Source: Sphingobium bisphenolivorans
GTDB taxonomy: Bacteria > Pseudomonadota > Alphaproteobacteria > Sphingomonadales > Sphingomonadaceae
Direction of reading: 5' to 3'
NCBI RefSeq assembly: GCF_000412635.1
Contig: NZ_ASTG01000008.1
Coordinates: forward strand, 1 to 58,422
Length of the DNA: 58,422 bases
Notes under the pieces: generated by a model
Database searches by the model: none
Told to the model about the DNA's origin: nothing
What the model saw: only the letters and a program-made list of their open reading frames with translations
Position numbers and translations under genes: made by a program
Shown here: piece by piece, positions 44,648 to 51,826 of the stretch
How positions within the stretch are numbered: the stretch's first letter is position 1
Layout: the number at the start of each line of letters is the position of its first letter

Positions 44648-44977
44648 TGCGACCCAAACTCGCCCCGTCTCCTTGCTGGAGAGGGGCCCTTGCGGCCGCG
44701 CTCGCGGTGCCTCGCTTCCCCCGCTGAGGCACCGCGAGGTCCATCCATCGGCGTCAAATTGAATCGACCGGAAATGCAAAAAGCCCCGCCTCAGAGAAGG
44801 CGGGGCCAGTTTGGGTCGCAATGCAGGCGAACCTGCAGAGCCACTAAACCATCGATCAGCTAGCTCGACCATATAACTAAAGTAATCATTTGGAGAAAAA
44901 TTGAGTAACCTCAGTTAGTTAACATGTGGCCATCGATACAAGGATGACCTCGCCTAGGCTATCTAGGCGAGGTCATC
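44648..44977. other. Hairpin-dense non-coding segment
   Basis: Inside 330 bases I see four strong inverted repeats. They are a 5+5-base interrupted stem with a G bulge at 44662-44687, a perfect 13-base stem at 44701-44713/44726-44738, an 8-base terminator stem at 44783-44806, and a perfect 15-base stem at 44943-44957/44963-44977. The outer sequence TGCGACCCAAACTCGCCCCG at 44648-44667 recurs inverted (one mismatch) at 44801-44820. The segment reads as structured RNA or repeat DNA rather than a gene. Confidence 0.6.
44778..44872 (-). ncRNA. Candidate small RNA with intrinsic terminator
   Basis: On the minus strand a transcript of about 90 bases would contain a UUCG tetraloop hairpin (GCAGG at one side, CCTGC at the other, 44825-44838). 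It would end with the stem GCCCCGCC/GGCGGGGC (44783-44806) followed by five T. An AT-rich element (TAGTTATAT, 44871-44879) lies upstream at promoter distance. A short reading frame overlaps it but runs through the terminator, so a non-coding RNA is more likely. Confidence 0.45.
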
Positions 44978-45234
44978 AAGTCATGCAGCGGTATCTGCGA
45001 CGAGGTAAATGCTTGATTTCACAATTAGTTCATTCGCCCAGAGAAGAAAGGTTGAGCGGATATGTTCAGAGTGCGCCCAGCTTCTTCTGCACGATGGCGC
45101 AATCGCGGCTATGTTCAACCGCGATGCTGTAAGCCTCAACGGCCTCGGTCTCTGTCTGGAATTCTTGCAATTCGCGCGTTCACAGCGAGCGAATGAAATA
45201 GAGGCGATCGGCGGATGCCCTCCTCGATCAACGG
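44978..45234. other. Region with a possible short minus-strand peptide
   Basis: About 250 bases to the small membrane-protein gene. On the minus strand a short frame ends with EFQTETEAVEAYSIAVEHSR then CAIVQKKLGAL, which has a protein-like rhythm. It is interrupted by a stop just upstream and has no supported start, so I do not call a gene. Confidence 0.3.
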
Positions 45235-45522
45235 TCAGTCTTCGCCGTTATCCTTGACCCCGACCGTAGGAACGTCAATCTGCTCCTTCTTAGTGCCGAC
45301 GACCACCTCCTTGGAGTCGACATCGACCTTAGGCACTTCCCCGCCCTTTACGCTCACTTCAGGCATATCACCGCCTGACACATCCGCTTTCCAGAAGCCG
45401 GTTGCGAACAGAATGCCGACCACAGCCAACACCAAGATCAAGACGATGGCGATCGTTCTGCCGCCGCCGCCACGCTTCACCACAACCCTGTCACCGTCGC
45501 GGTCTGTCCGAACATCCACCAT
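45235..45522 (-). CDS. Small single-span membrane protein
   Basis: A 95-aa protein. A basic cytoplasmic start (MVDVRTDRDGDRVVVKRGGG) precedes a membrane helix (TIAIVLILVLAVVGILFATGF). An acidic extracytoplasmic tail rich in Val and Lys (EVSVKGGEVPKVDVDSKEVVV) follows. The start is the ATG at 45522, because the in-frame ATG four codons earlier lies across GGAGG, the natural ribosome-binding site. Family unknown; such small proteins are common in sphingomonads. Confidence 0.6.
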   Translation of the reverse strand: MVDVRTDRDGDRVVVKRGGGGRTIAIVLILVLAVVGILFATGFWKADVSGGDMPEVSVKGGEVPKVDVDSKEVVVGTKKEQIDVPTVGVKDNGED

Positions 45523-45815
45523 CTGATCCTCCATTCGTTGCAGCGCGCTAAACGATCCGTTTCAACCCCTTGTTCCTACGCCCGAGTGCCGATGAGCTGT
45601 CATGTGCGGACCTTTTCTGTCCGGCACTCCGTTTCCCTGTCCTCAAGCGAAGCGCACGCGAACTGCGCCATAGCACCCGTTCATCCTGGATTTAGAAAAG
45701 TCAGACCGATGCACTACGCGCGATAAGGCGTTGAACTTCTTTGGTCTCACCGCTGTTAGGTCCCCACCATGTGCAATGCACTTGGAAACGTTCAACGACT
45801 ATAGGAGAGACGATC

Positions 45816-46235
45816 ATGCGACATGGAGTTATCATCGCATCGCTGGCTGCTGCCGGCATGCTCGGAACGAGCGCCATTGCACAGACGACGGCCGGCGGCG
45901 GCACCGCTGCTTCGACGCGCGACGGATCGGTGGCCGGCGGGACCACCGCCGGAACAAATGATCGCGTTAGCGACAAGCAGGAGAAAAGGCGCCATAAACA
46001 TGAAGACCGCCGTGGTTCCGCCACGTCAAACTCGGCGTCGACCTATGGCTCTGGAACCATTTATACCGACCGCAACCGAGCAACCGGCGGCGTATCGGCA
46101 GGTGGTTCCGCCAGCGGCACCGGATCGCAAAGCACCTCCACTTCGATCGACGCCTATGGATCGACCGACCGCAACGGTTCGACGGGCGAGGTTTACGGCG
46201 ATTCAACGGCGGACTCCGTCAACCCTTCCCGCTGA
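45816..46235 (+). CDS. Secreted Ser/Gly/Thr-rich protein 1
   Basis: A 139-aa protein with a clear signal peptide (MRHGVIIASLAAAGMLGTSA then IAQ) and a mature region dominated by Gly, Ser, Thr and Ala (STYGSGTIYTDRNRATGGVS). The central part is charged (DKQEKRRHKHEDRRG). GGAGAG precedes the ATG at the right spacing. It is the first of three tandem secreted genes. It looks like an intrinsically disordered surface or periplasmic protein; function unknown. Confidence 0.6.
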   Translation: MRHGVIIASLAAAGMLGTSAIAQTTAGGGTAASTRDGSVAGGTTAGTNDRVSDKQEKRRHKHEDRRGSATSNSASTYGSGTIYTDRNRATGGVSAGGSASGTGSQSTSTSIDAYGSTDRNGSTGEVYGDSTADSVNPSR

Positions 46236-46246
46236 TATTGATTGTC

Positions 46247-46268
46247 GGGGAGGAGAGGTCTCCTCCCC
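46247..46268 (+). promoter_or_regulatory. Perfect hairpin between tandem secreted genes
   Basis: GGGGAGGAGA (46247-46256) and TCTCCTCCCC (46259-46268) form a perfect 10-base inverted repeat with two bases between. It lies 11 bases after the first gene's stop and 13 before the next ATG. It contains two purine-rich Shine-Dalgarno-like runs, so it could tune translation of the second gene or protect mRNA ends. No T-run follows, so it is not a clear terminator. Confidence 0.5.
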
Positions 46269-46281
46269 AAGAGAGGCCATC

Positions 46282-46611
46282 ATGGCACCAATCATTATGA
46301 TAGTCGCTGCTGCTTCAAGCATCCAACCGGGGCGAGAAACCTGTCTTCAGACCCATATCTTCGCTGATGGTCATGTCGAAACCTCAACCGTCCGCGAGGT
46401 TGGGCAGGGCGCCTCCGCCAGCAGCTTATCATCAGGCGAGCGCGCATCTTCGCATGTCTACGCCTCCTCTTCATCGGGCGGTCATTCCGCAGCATCATCC
46501 TCTGCCAGCACTTCAACCGAAGCAGACGGCAATCGCCGCTCTGTGCAGGTGACAAATGGCCCGGAAGGATGCCGGATAATGATCGACGAACGGCCGGAAA
46601 GGAAAGAATAA
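46282..46611 (+). CDS. Ser-rich secreted protein 2
   Basis: A 109-aa protein. The N-terminus (APIIMIVAAASSIQPG) is a weak signal-like stretch. The body is strongly Ser/Ala-rich (ASASSLSSGERASSHVYASS and repeats of it), ending in a charged tail (CRIMIDERPERKE). Its stop overlaps the ATG of the next gene (TAATG). Probably secreted or periplasmic; no family recognised. Confidence 0.5.
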   Translation: MAPIIMIVAAASSIQPGRETCLQTHIFADGHVETSTVREVGQGASASSLSSGERASSHVYASSSSGGHSAASSSASTSTEADGNRRSVQVTNGPEGCRIMIDERPERKE

Positions 46612-47030
46612 TGAAACCATTTTCAGCATTTTTGATCGGAGCGTCACTTCTTGTCAGCGCGACCGCTGCATCGTCGCAGACTACGACGGCCGGCTCGCAG
46701 TCCTCGACGCCTTCCACGGGGGATGTTTCGGCAGGAACTTACGGCTCCGGCAACACTGATCCGAATAGTGTCGGCGTATCGGGTGGCGGCAACGCGACGG
46801 CGGCAGATGGCGGCACCGCAACGACGGATTCCCGGGCTAAATTCAACGATAACATGGCGCGTCAACGCTCCGTAGCGACGGCACGGGATGAAGACGAACG
46901 GGCCCGTTCCATGACGAACACGCATGTACGCAACGACGGACAGGTTCGATCCCGGTCGATGTCGATCTATAAGGAAAAAGGGGAGAAACCGATCATCGAC
47001 CGCCAGACCACGAGATCTGGGGAAAAATAA
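46611..47030 (+). CDS. Ser/Thr/Gly-rich secreted protein 3
   Basis: A 139-aa protein with a good signal peptide (MKPFSAFLIGASLLVSATA then ASSQ). The mature part opens TTTAGSQSSTPSTGDVSAGT and includes NSVGVSGGGNATAADGGTA, then a polar Arg/Asp-rich tail. The start overlaps the previous stop (TAATG), and RBS-like GGAAAG precedes it. Its layout echoes the first gene, so the three may be related. Confidence 0.6.
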   Translation: MKPFSAFLIGASLLVSATAASSQTTTAGSQSSTPSTGDVSAGTYGSGNTDPNSVGVSGGGNATAADGGTATTDSRAKFNDNMARQRSVATARDEDERARSMTNTHVRNDGQVRSRSMSIYKEKGEKPIIDRQTTRSGEK

Positions 47031-47374
47031 CCTTGCGCCATTCTTGATCTGTCGCAAGGCGGATCCCAGGCGTGGAGGAGCAAAGTCGATGGGATGATCT
47101 CCGAAACACTGCAGTACTGGTTTCCGACATCAAGTTCATTGCCGATGGCTCGCCACAAGAGGGCAATCGCCTCGCGCTGGTTCGTGCGGAAAGGTATAAC
47201 TAGCGCTACTGCCAGCTTCGCGGCCTTTGCAGACATGCACGCATCCTTGCATTCCGCGACGCTTGGCTGCGCCTTTTCGCCAATCTGTCGGTTGTCGTGC
47301 GCGAAGATAATTTCATGCGCGTTCCCTTTGCAGCGCTGATGTGATTCACGCTGTTTGCTGGTGCAAGAGGCGAT
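47031..47374. other. Intergenic region, no supported gene
   Basis: About 340 bases with overlapping, short, low-credibility frames on both strands. A 7-base stem (CCTTGCG and CGCAAGG near 47032-47060) could end the secreted-protein transcript. AAGAGG just before 47375 is the ribosome-binding site of the next gene. Confidence 0.4.
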
Positions 47375-47584
47375 ATGATGTCAAAAACCAGCAATATGGC
47401 GGTCATGTTCGCGGTTGCCGTTCTGGCCGGACTGCTGTCCTACGCGGCGCGCGAGCATTCGGGACATATTTTTGGACTGGCTCCCTATCTTCTCTTTCTG
47501 GCCTGCCCCGCAATGCATCTCTTCATGCACCACGGCCACGGGCATCATAATAACCATGGTGATGGAGGGACACCCAAGCCCTGA
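47375..47584 (+). CDS. DUF2933-family membrane protein
   Basis: A 69-aa protein with two membrane helices (MAVMFAVAVLAGLLSYAAR and FGLAPYLLFLACPAMHLFMH) and a His-rich tail (HHGHGHHNN). This is the DUF2933 pattern, often found beside copper or silver resistance genes. The His-rich end could bind metal. It is followed about 200 bases on by a DUF411 gene, which fits a metal-handling pair. Confidence 0.7.
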   Translation: MMSKTSNMAVMFAVAVLAGLLSYAAREHSGHIFGLAPYLLFLACPAMHLFMHHGHGHHNNHGDGGTPKP

Positions 47585-47791
47585 CTATCCACTATATCCT
47601 AATGACTGGCGCGGTTACACAATTGTCGATGATGCCGGTCTGGCCCCTCGCTGCGACGAAGTGCCAGTGATGTTCAGATTTCAACGGCCATATCCAAAGG
47701 TTTCGTCAGAAATTCAAACCCGTAAAAGTGTCAGATTGAGGGGTCGCGTGATCATGCGCGTATGGAGAATCAGGCAAGGAAAGTTCGAACT

Positions 47792-48226
47792 ATGAAACGT
47801 CAGCTGATTGCAGCGACAGTGATGCTGCTTTCGACCGCAGCCAGCGCGGCCACGCCGATCATCGTGCATCGCGATCCGGGCTGCGGCTGCTGCGAGAAAT
47901 GGGCTGCGCAGGTCCAGGCCCAGTTCGGCCGCCGCGTAACCATGATCGACGATCAGGCGAGAGGCGCTTTTCAGAAGGCGCGTGGGGTTCCGACAACGCT
48001 CGTGTCCTGCCACACCGCCGTGATCGACGGCATGGTGTTCGAAGGCCATGTTCCGATCACAGACATGAAGCGCGTCCTTGCTCAGCGCCCCAGGGGTGTG
48101 TCCGGTCTTGCTGTCTCCGGAATGCCCCTTGGCTCTCCCGGAATGGAAGTGCCGGGCCAGCCCCCCCAACACTATGTCGTCACCGCCTTTGGCGCGGGCG
48201 GCACGAGGGTCTTCGCGCGCCATTGA
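47792..48226 (+). CDS. DUF411 metal-binding protein
   Basis: A 144-aa exported protein. A signal peptide (MKRQLIAATVMLLSTAASA) is followed by the DUF411 core: RDPGCGCCEKWAAQV, VPTTLVSCHTAVIDG, then GHVPITDMKRVL and SGMPLGSPGME. The Cys pair and the SCHTA motif are the expected metal or thiol ligands. Family members lie in copper-resistance clusters. The start at 47792 is chosen because it gives the signal peptide; earlier in-frame starts add an unlikely basic tail. Confidence 0.8.
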   Translation: MKRQLIAATVMLLSTAASAATPIIVHRDPGCGCCEKWAAQVQAQFGRRVTMIDDQARGAFQKARGVPTTLVSCHTAVIDGMVFEGHVPITDMKRVLAQRPRGVSGLAVSGMPLGSPGMEVPGQPPQHYVVTAFGAGGTRVFARH

Positions 48227-48511
48227 AACCGGAGAGTGAGCTGTCGCGAGGCTTAGCTACGACAGATATGGTCGTGAGCCAGCGATCTCCGCCAAGGCGC
48301 TCCCACATAGACAAAAAACATCTGCATGGCTGCCCGTACCAGGCGAGATAGTCCATGTCGGTACGACAGGATGCAAAAGGACGAGCAGCAGCACCGCCAG
48401 CGCCCGCTCGAAAATGAGAGTTAATGTCCAGTTCATCCAATCCGAATTGGACATGTTGGAGGAAATGGTGAGTGCGACCCGAGAGGCTTGGCATCTCCAA
48501 GTTTCTTCACT
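48227..48511. other. Intergenic region with short unsupported frames
   Basis: About 285 bases after DUF411. A 49-aa frame starts at 48414 but runs through the terminator at 48512. A TGCGACCC motif at about 48475 echoes the hairpin-rich segment at 44.6-44.8 kb. Nothing firm is coded here. Confidence 0.35.
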
Positions 48512-48540
48512 GGGCCGGCCAGATGGCCGGCCCTATTTTT
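48512..48540 (+). terminator. Rho-independent terminator
   Basis: GGGCCGGCC (48512-48520) pairs perfectly with GGCCGGCCC (48525-48533) and is followed by TATTTTT. It acts on plus-strand transcription, closing the DUF411 region before the convergent TonB-receptor gene. Confidence 0.8.
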
Positions 48541-48559
48541 CGGAAATGCCGCCGAGAGC

Positions 48560-50671
48560 CTAATCCCTCCCGCCCATGAAATTATAGCGCAGCGTCAGCA
48601 TGGCGGCACGTGGCGCACCGGGCAGGTTGAGGTTGGCGCTCGTGCCATGGCCCGACACAATATAATGTTTATCGAAGATATTGGTCACGTTGACCTGCGC
48701 GGTGATCGGACCCAGCCGATACCATGCCATCGCATCCGCCGTGAAATAGCTCGGCAGCGTCACGGTGTTGGCCGGATCAGCGAAACGGTTGCTGACATAG
48801 TTGCCGCCCGCGCCCAGGCCGAAGCTGTCACTGAAATCCTTGGCAATCCACGCATTGGCGGCATGGCGTGGCGTAATGGTGGCGCGCTTGCCGATCAGCG
48901 CCGCATTGGCCGAGTCCGCGATCTTGGCATCCAGATAGGCATAGCCCAGGATCGCCCGCCAGCCATTTTCCAGATTGACCGTGCCCGACAGTTCGATGCC
49001 GCGCGTGCGCTGTACACCGATAGGGATGAGCACGGTCGGAGCGGCAGGATTGGCAGCCTTGATCCCCGAACGGCGCAGATTGAACGCCGAAATGGTGGTT
49101 ACGATCCGGCCGTCGAGGAAATTGAACTTGGCGCCCGCTTCCTTGTTCTCGGTCTTTTCCGGCGCGATGTCGGCATTGTTGGCCGCAATGGAGAAGGCTT
49201 CGCCCGACGGCTGAAAGGAACGGCTCCAGGAGACATAGTAGGACTGGCTCTCCGTCGGCTGCCAGACGAGACCAGCGCGCGGGCTGCCCTTGGTGTCGGT
49301 GCGGGACAGGTCGGAACGGCCGGGCAGATGATCGTCCGTGGCCTGCTTGAACCGGTCATAGCGTGCGCCGACCAGCGCCTTCAGATGTTCGCCGATCGAC
49401 ACCAGATCCTGCACATAATAGCCCAGCGTATCGAAGGTGCCGCGATTGTCGGCAGTCAGGCTGCCGTTGGTCGTGATGACAGGCAGGACCGGGTTGAACA
49501 GATCGACGGTCGCGATGCCGTTGCGAGAATAGGTCGCGACATCCTTGATCTGCCGCCCGACCTCGACACCGAAGAGCAGTTGATGCTCCATGCCGGCGAA
49601 GCGCACCTTACGCATCAGTTCCAACTGATCGAACCAGCCATGTTCGTTGCGATCCAGGGCCGAGCGGTTGAGCGACGCGGTCCGCGCTACCTCGTTGACC
49701 GAGCCGACCAGCGTGTTCTGCCGGTCGAGCCGATAGTCATAATAGCGCAAGGCATTGCGGATACTGGTATCGTCATCGATCCGGTGGGTCAGCGTGACCG
49801 TGCCCGAATAGACTTTCGACTGGCTGTAATCATCCTTCCGTGCGTTGGCCGAACCATAATAAGTGGAGCGTGGCACATCGACCGGGCGCCCCTGAAAAGC
49901 GGGGATACCGAAGTCTGTCACGCGCCGGTCGCGCAGATAGTCGCCCTGGACCAGCAATTGCGTCCGATCGCTGAGCTTGAGCGATACCGACGGCGCAATC
50001 GTCTCGCGGCGCAGGAACTGCTGGCTGCGGAAACCATCGGCGCGCTCGATGGCGCCGGTCAGGCGAAAGGCTGCGATGCTGCCTTCGGGCGCGATGCCGA
50101 TGTCGGCTTCGGCGCGACGGTCGTCCCAGCTGCCATAGCTGATGCCGATCTCGCCCAGATTGACGCCCGGCTTCTTGGTCACACGGTTGATGAGGCCGCC
50201 CGAAGACCCCCGGCCGAATAGGACCGACGCGGGCCCCTTGATGACCTCCACTCGCTCGATATTCGAAAGGTCGCGGAAATAGAGCGCGTCATCGCGCAGC
50301 CCGTCCACGAACTGGTCGGCGATGGCGGAAAAGCCACGGATCGATACCTGGTCGCGCTGACCATCGCCATGCGAGAAGCCGACGCCGGGGACATTCTTGA
50401 GCACATCCTGCATGGAGAGGGCGCGCTGGTCGCGCATGACCGCTTCCGTCACGACATCGACGGTCTGGGGAATATCCTTCAGCGGCGCGTCGATCTTCAC
50501 CGCGCTGACCTGTTTCGGCGTATAATCAAGGCGGTCTGCCGTGACGATGATGTCGGATCGCTCCGCTTCATCGGCATGGGCCTGCGAGGACAGAGCCACC
50601 GCGCCAAGCGCCACGGCAGCATGCAAGCGACCCGCCAAAAATCGCGGAAATATGGACCTCTCCCGAACCAT
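48560..50671 (-). CDS. TonB-dependent siderophore-type outer-membrane receptor
   Basis: A 703-aa TonB-dependent receptor. A signal peptide (to about residue 33, AVALGAVALSSQAHA) is followed by a plug domain (RSDIIVTADRLDYTP, then DIPQTVDVVTEAVMRDQ, DVLKNVPGVGFSHGDGQRDQ, RVEVIKGPASVLFGRGSSGG). The rest is the 22-strand barrel, ending LTLRYNFMGGRD rather than in a terminal Phe. The plug pattern is that of FhuA/ferrichrome-type receptors, so it probably imports a ferric siderophore. It faces a divergent small-protein gene across a TTGCGA-containing promoter region. Confidence 0.86.
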   Translation of the reverse strand: MVRERSIFPRFLAGRLHAAVALGAVALSSQAHADEAERSDIIVTADRLDYTPKQVSAVKIDAPLKDIPQTVDVVTEAVMRDQRALSMQDVLKNVPGVGFSHGDGQRDQVSIRGFSAIADQFVDGLRDDALYFRDLSNIERVEVIKGPASVLFGRGSSGGLINRVTKKPGVNLGEIGISYGSWDDRRAEADIGIAPEGSIAAFRLTGAIERADGFRSQQFLRRETIAPSVSLKLSDRTQLLVQGDYLRDRRVTDFGIPAFQGRPVDVPRSTYYGSANARKDDYSQSKVYSGTVTLTHRIDDDTSIRNALRYYDYRLDRQNTLVGSVNEVARTASLNRSALDRNEHGWFDQLELMRKVRFAGMEHQLLFGVEVGRQIKDVATYSRNGIATVDLFNPVLPVITTNGSLTADNRGTFDTLGYYVQDLVSIGEHLKALVGARYDRFKQATDDHLPGRSDLSRTDTKGSPRAGLVWQPTESQSYYVSWSRSFQPSGEAFSIAANNADIAPEKTENKEAGAKFNFLDGRIVTTISAFNLRRSGIKAANPAAPTVLIPIGVQRTRGIELSGTVNLENGWRAILGYAYLDAKIADSANAALIGKRATITPRHAANAWIAKDFSDSFGLGAGGNYVSNRFADPANTVTLPSYFTADAMAWYRLGPITAQVNVTNIFDKHYIVSGHGTSANLNLPGAPRAAMLTLRYNFMGGRD

Positions 50672-50693
50672 TCAGAACCCCTGCTGATACAAT

Positions 50694-50737
50694 TTGCGAT
50701 AAAGATGATATTGCGAGGCGGTCGCATAATTGCGACC
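50694..50737. promoter_or_regulatory. Candidate operator with TTGCGA repeats
   Basis: TTGCGA occurs at 50694-50699, 50711-50716 and 50730-50735. The last lies in a perfect inverted repeat GGTCGCA-TAAT-TGCGACC at 50720-50737. It sits in the promoter region of the TonB-receptor gene, 23 to 66 bases before its start. A repressor site, iron-linked or not, is the natural reading. Confidence 0.5.
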
Positions 50738-50861
50738 CTGCGAGCTGTCAACAAGCTGTCTTGCTGAACAATGGCTGACTTTGCTGTTCAGAAACGCGCC
50801 AGACATCTGCAGCAATAACCTCTCCCGTGGAGACGAAGGGTCGTCTGAGGAGGAGATAAAA

Positions 50862-51266
50862 ATGATACGCAAGCCCCTGTTGGCACTATCCTTGGCCGCT
50901 TCGATGCTGGCCGGATTGCCTTCTCTGGCCCATGCCCACGATGGCGGGCGCAGCTGGTATCGTGAAGAATATCATGAGGAAGGCGACGACGATGACGACG
51001 ATGATCGTCCCCGTTACCGCCGCAGCTATTATGAGGAACGGGACTATCGTCGCCCGCGCTATTCCGAACCACGGCGCTATTATCGCGATGATCGGCGCCG
51101 TCGCTGTGGCGGCAGCGGGACGACGGGCTTGTTGATCGGTGGCGCGGCCGGTGCGCTGCTGGGCCGTTCGGTCGATCGTTATGGCGATCGCGCGCCGGGA
51201 ACCATCATCGGCGCGGGCGCGGGCGCATTGCTGGGCCGAGAGGTCGACCGGAACTCCGGCTGCTGA
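50862..51266 (+). CDS. Exported glycine-zipper protein with Tyr/Arg/Asp-rich region
   Basis: A 134-aa protein. A signal peptide (MIRKPLLALSLAASMLAGL then PSLAHA) is followed by an acidic and Tyr/Arg-rich segment (DDDDDDDRPRYRRSYYEERDY and onward). It ends with two glycine-zipper helices (GTTGLLIGGAAGALLGRS and GTIIGAGAGALLGRE), the 2TM plan found in surface-associated proteins. GAGGAGG upstream of the ATG supports the start. Envelope location; role unknown. Confidence 0.65.
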   Translation: MIRKPLLALSLAASMLAGLPSLAHAHDGGRSWYREEYHEEGDDDDDDDRPRYRRSYYEERDYRRPRYSEPRRYYRDDRRRRCGGSGTTGLLIGGAAGALLGRSVDRYGDRAPGTIIGAGAGALLGREVDRNSGC

Positions 51267-51438
51267 ATAATATCGGCATTTTCCTCCAGTGGCGGGAGGA
51301 TATGGGGGCGTGGGGCCGCAGGCCATCCACGTCCCCGCAACACAGGCAGGGTTCAGATCGAGTTCAGCGCGCCTGTGCTTGAATGACAAACGATCCCTTC
51401 CGCGGAAAGTAGACTGAGCAAGGAGTAGGAGGCTGGAG

Positions 51439-51804
51439 ATGAAAATCCTCCGCAATGCAGCCTTGGGCCTGGTGCTAGCGGCGTCCATGCCGATCAGCGC
51501 GACGCCCGCCGAGGCGCGCGACCATCATCGCTATTATTCCCGTCACTATGACGATGACACGGCGGTTGCCTTGAGCGCAGGGATTGTCGGCCTCGCGATT
51601 GGTGCGGCCATAGCTTCCGATCGGTCGCGCCATTATTATGACGACGATTATTATTACCGAGAGAGATATTATCGGCCTCATTATCGGTCATATTATTACT
51701 ATTATGATGGCTACCCGCGTTATTATGACAGACGCGGCTATCGCGGGTATCGCGATTATGACCGGCATTGGCGTCACCACCATGATGATGACGACGACGA
51801 TTGA
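51439..51804 (+). CDS. Exported Tyr/Arg/Asp-rich protein
   Basis: A 121-aa protein with a signal peptide (to about residue 27, SMPISATPAEA) and one membrane-like helix (TAVALSAGIVGLAIGAAIAS). The tail is extraordinarily rich in Tyr, Arg, His and Asp (YYDDDYYYRERYYRPHYRSY), ending in poly-Asp. The composition recalls the preceding gene, so the two may be diverged relatives. No function is proposed; metal or mineral binding by the acidic tail is conceivable. Confidence 0.6.
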   Translation: MKILRNAALGLVLAASMPISATPAEARDHHRYYSRHYDDDTAVALSAGIVGLAIGAAIASDRSRHYYDDDYYYRERYYRPHYRSYYYYYDGYPRYYDRRGYRGYRDYDRHWRHHHDDDDDD

Positions 51805-51826
51805 TAGACAGTTAAACGGATAAATC

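Noticed and set aside
44820..44872. tRNA gene on the minus strand near a T-arm-like GCAGG-TTCG-CCTGC
   Set aside because: The loop has four bases rather than seven and no acceptor or anticodon arm can be drawn; it is a UUCG hairpin.
44648..44977. Retron or DGR-like RNA element
   Set aside because: No reverse transcriptase is encoded anywhere in the window.
48414..48563. 49-codon plus-strand frame after DUF411
   Set aside because: It runs through a strong rho-independent terminator and overlaps the receptor's end; no ribosome-binding site.
48488..50221. 577-codon plus-strand frame opposite the TonB receptor
   Set aside because: Same cause; the receptor on the minus strand has all plug and barrel motifs.
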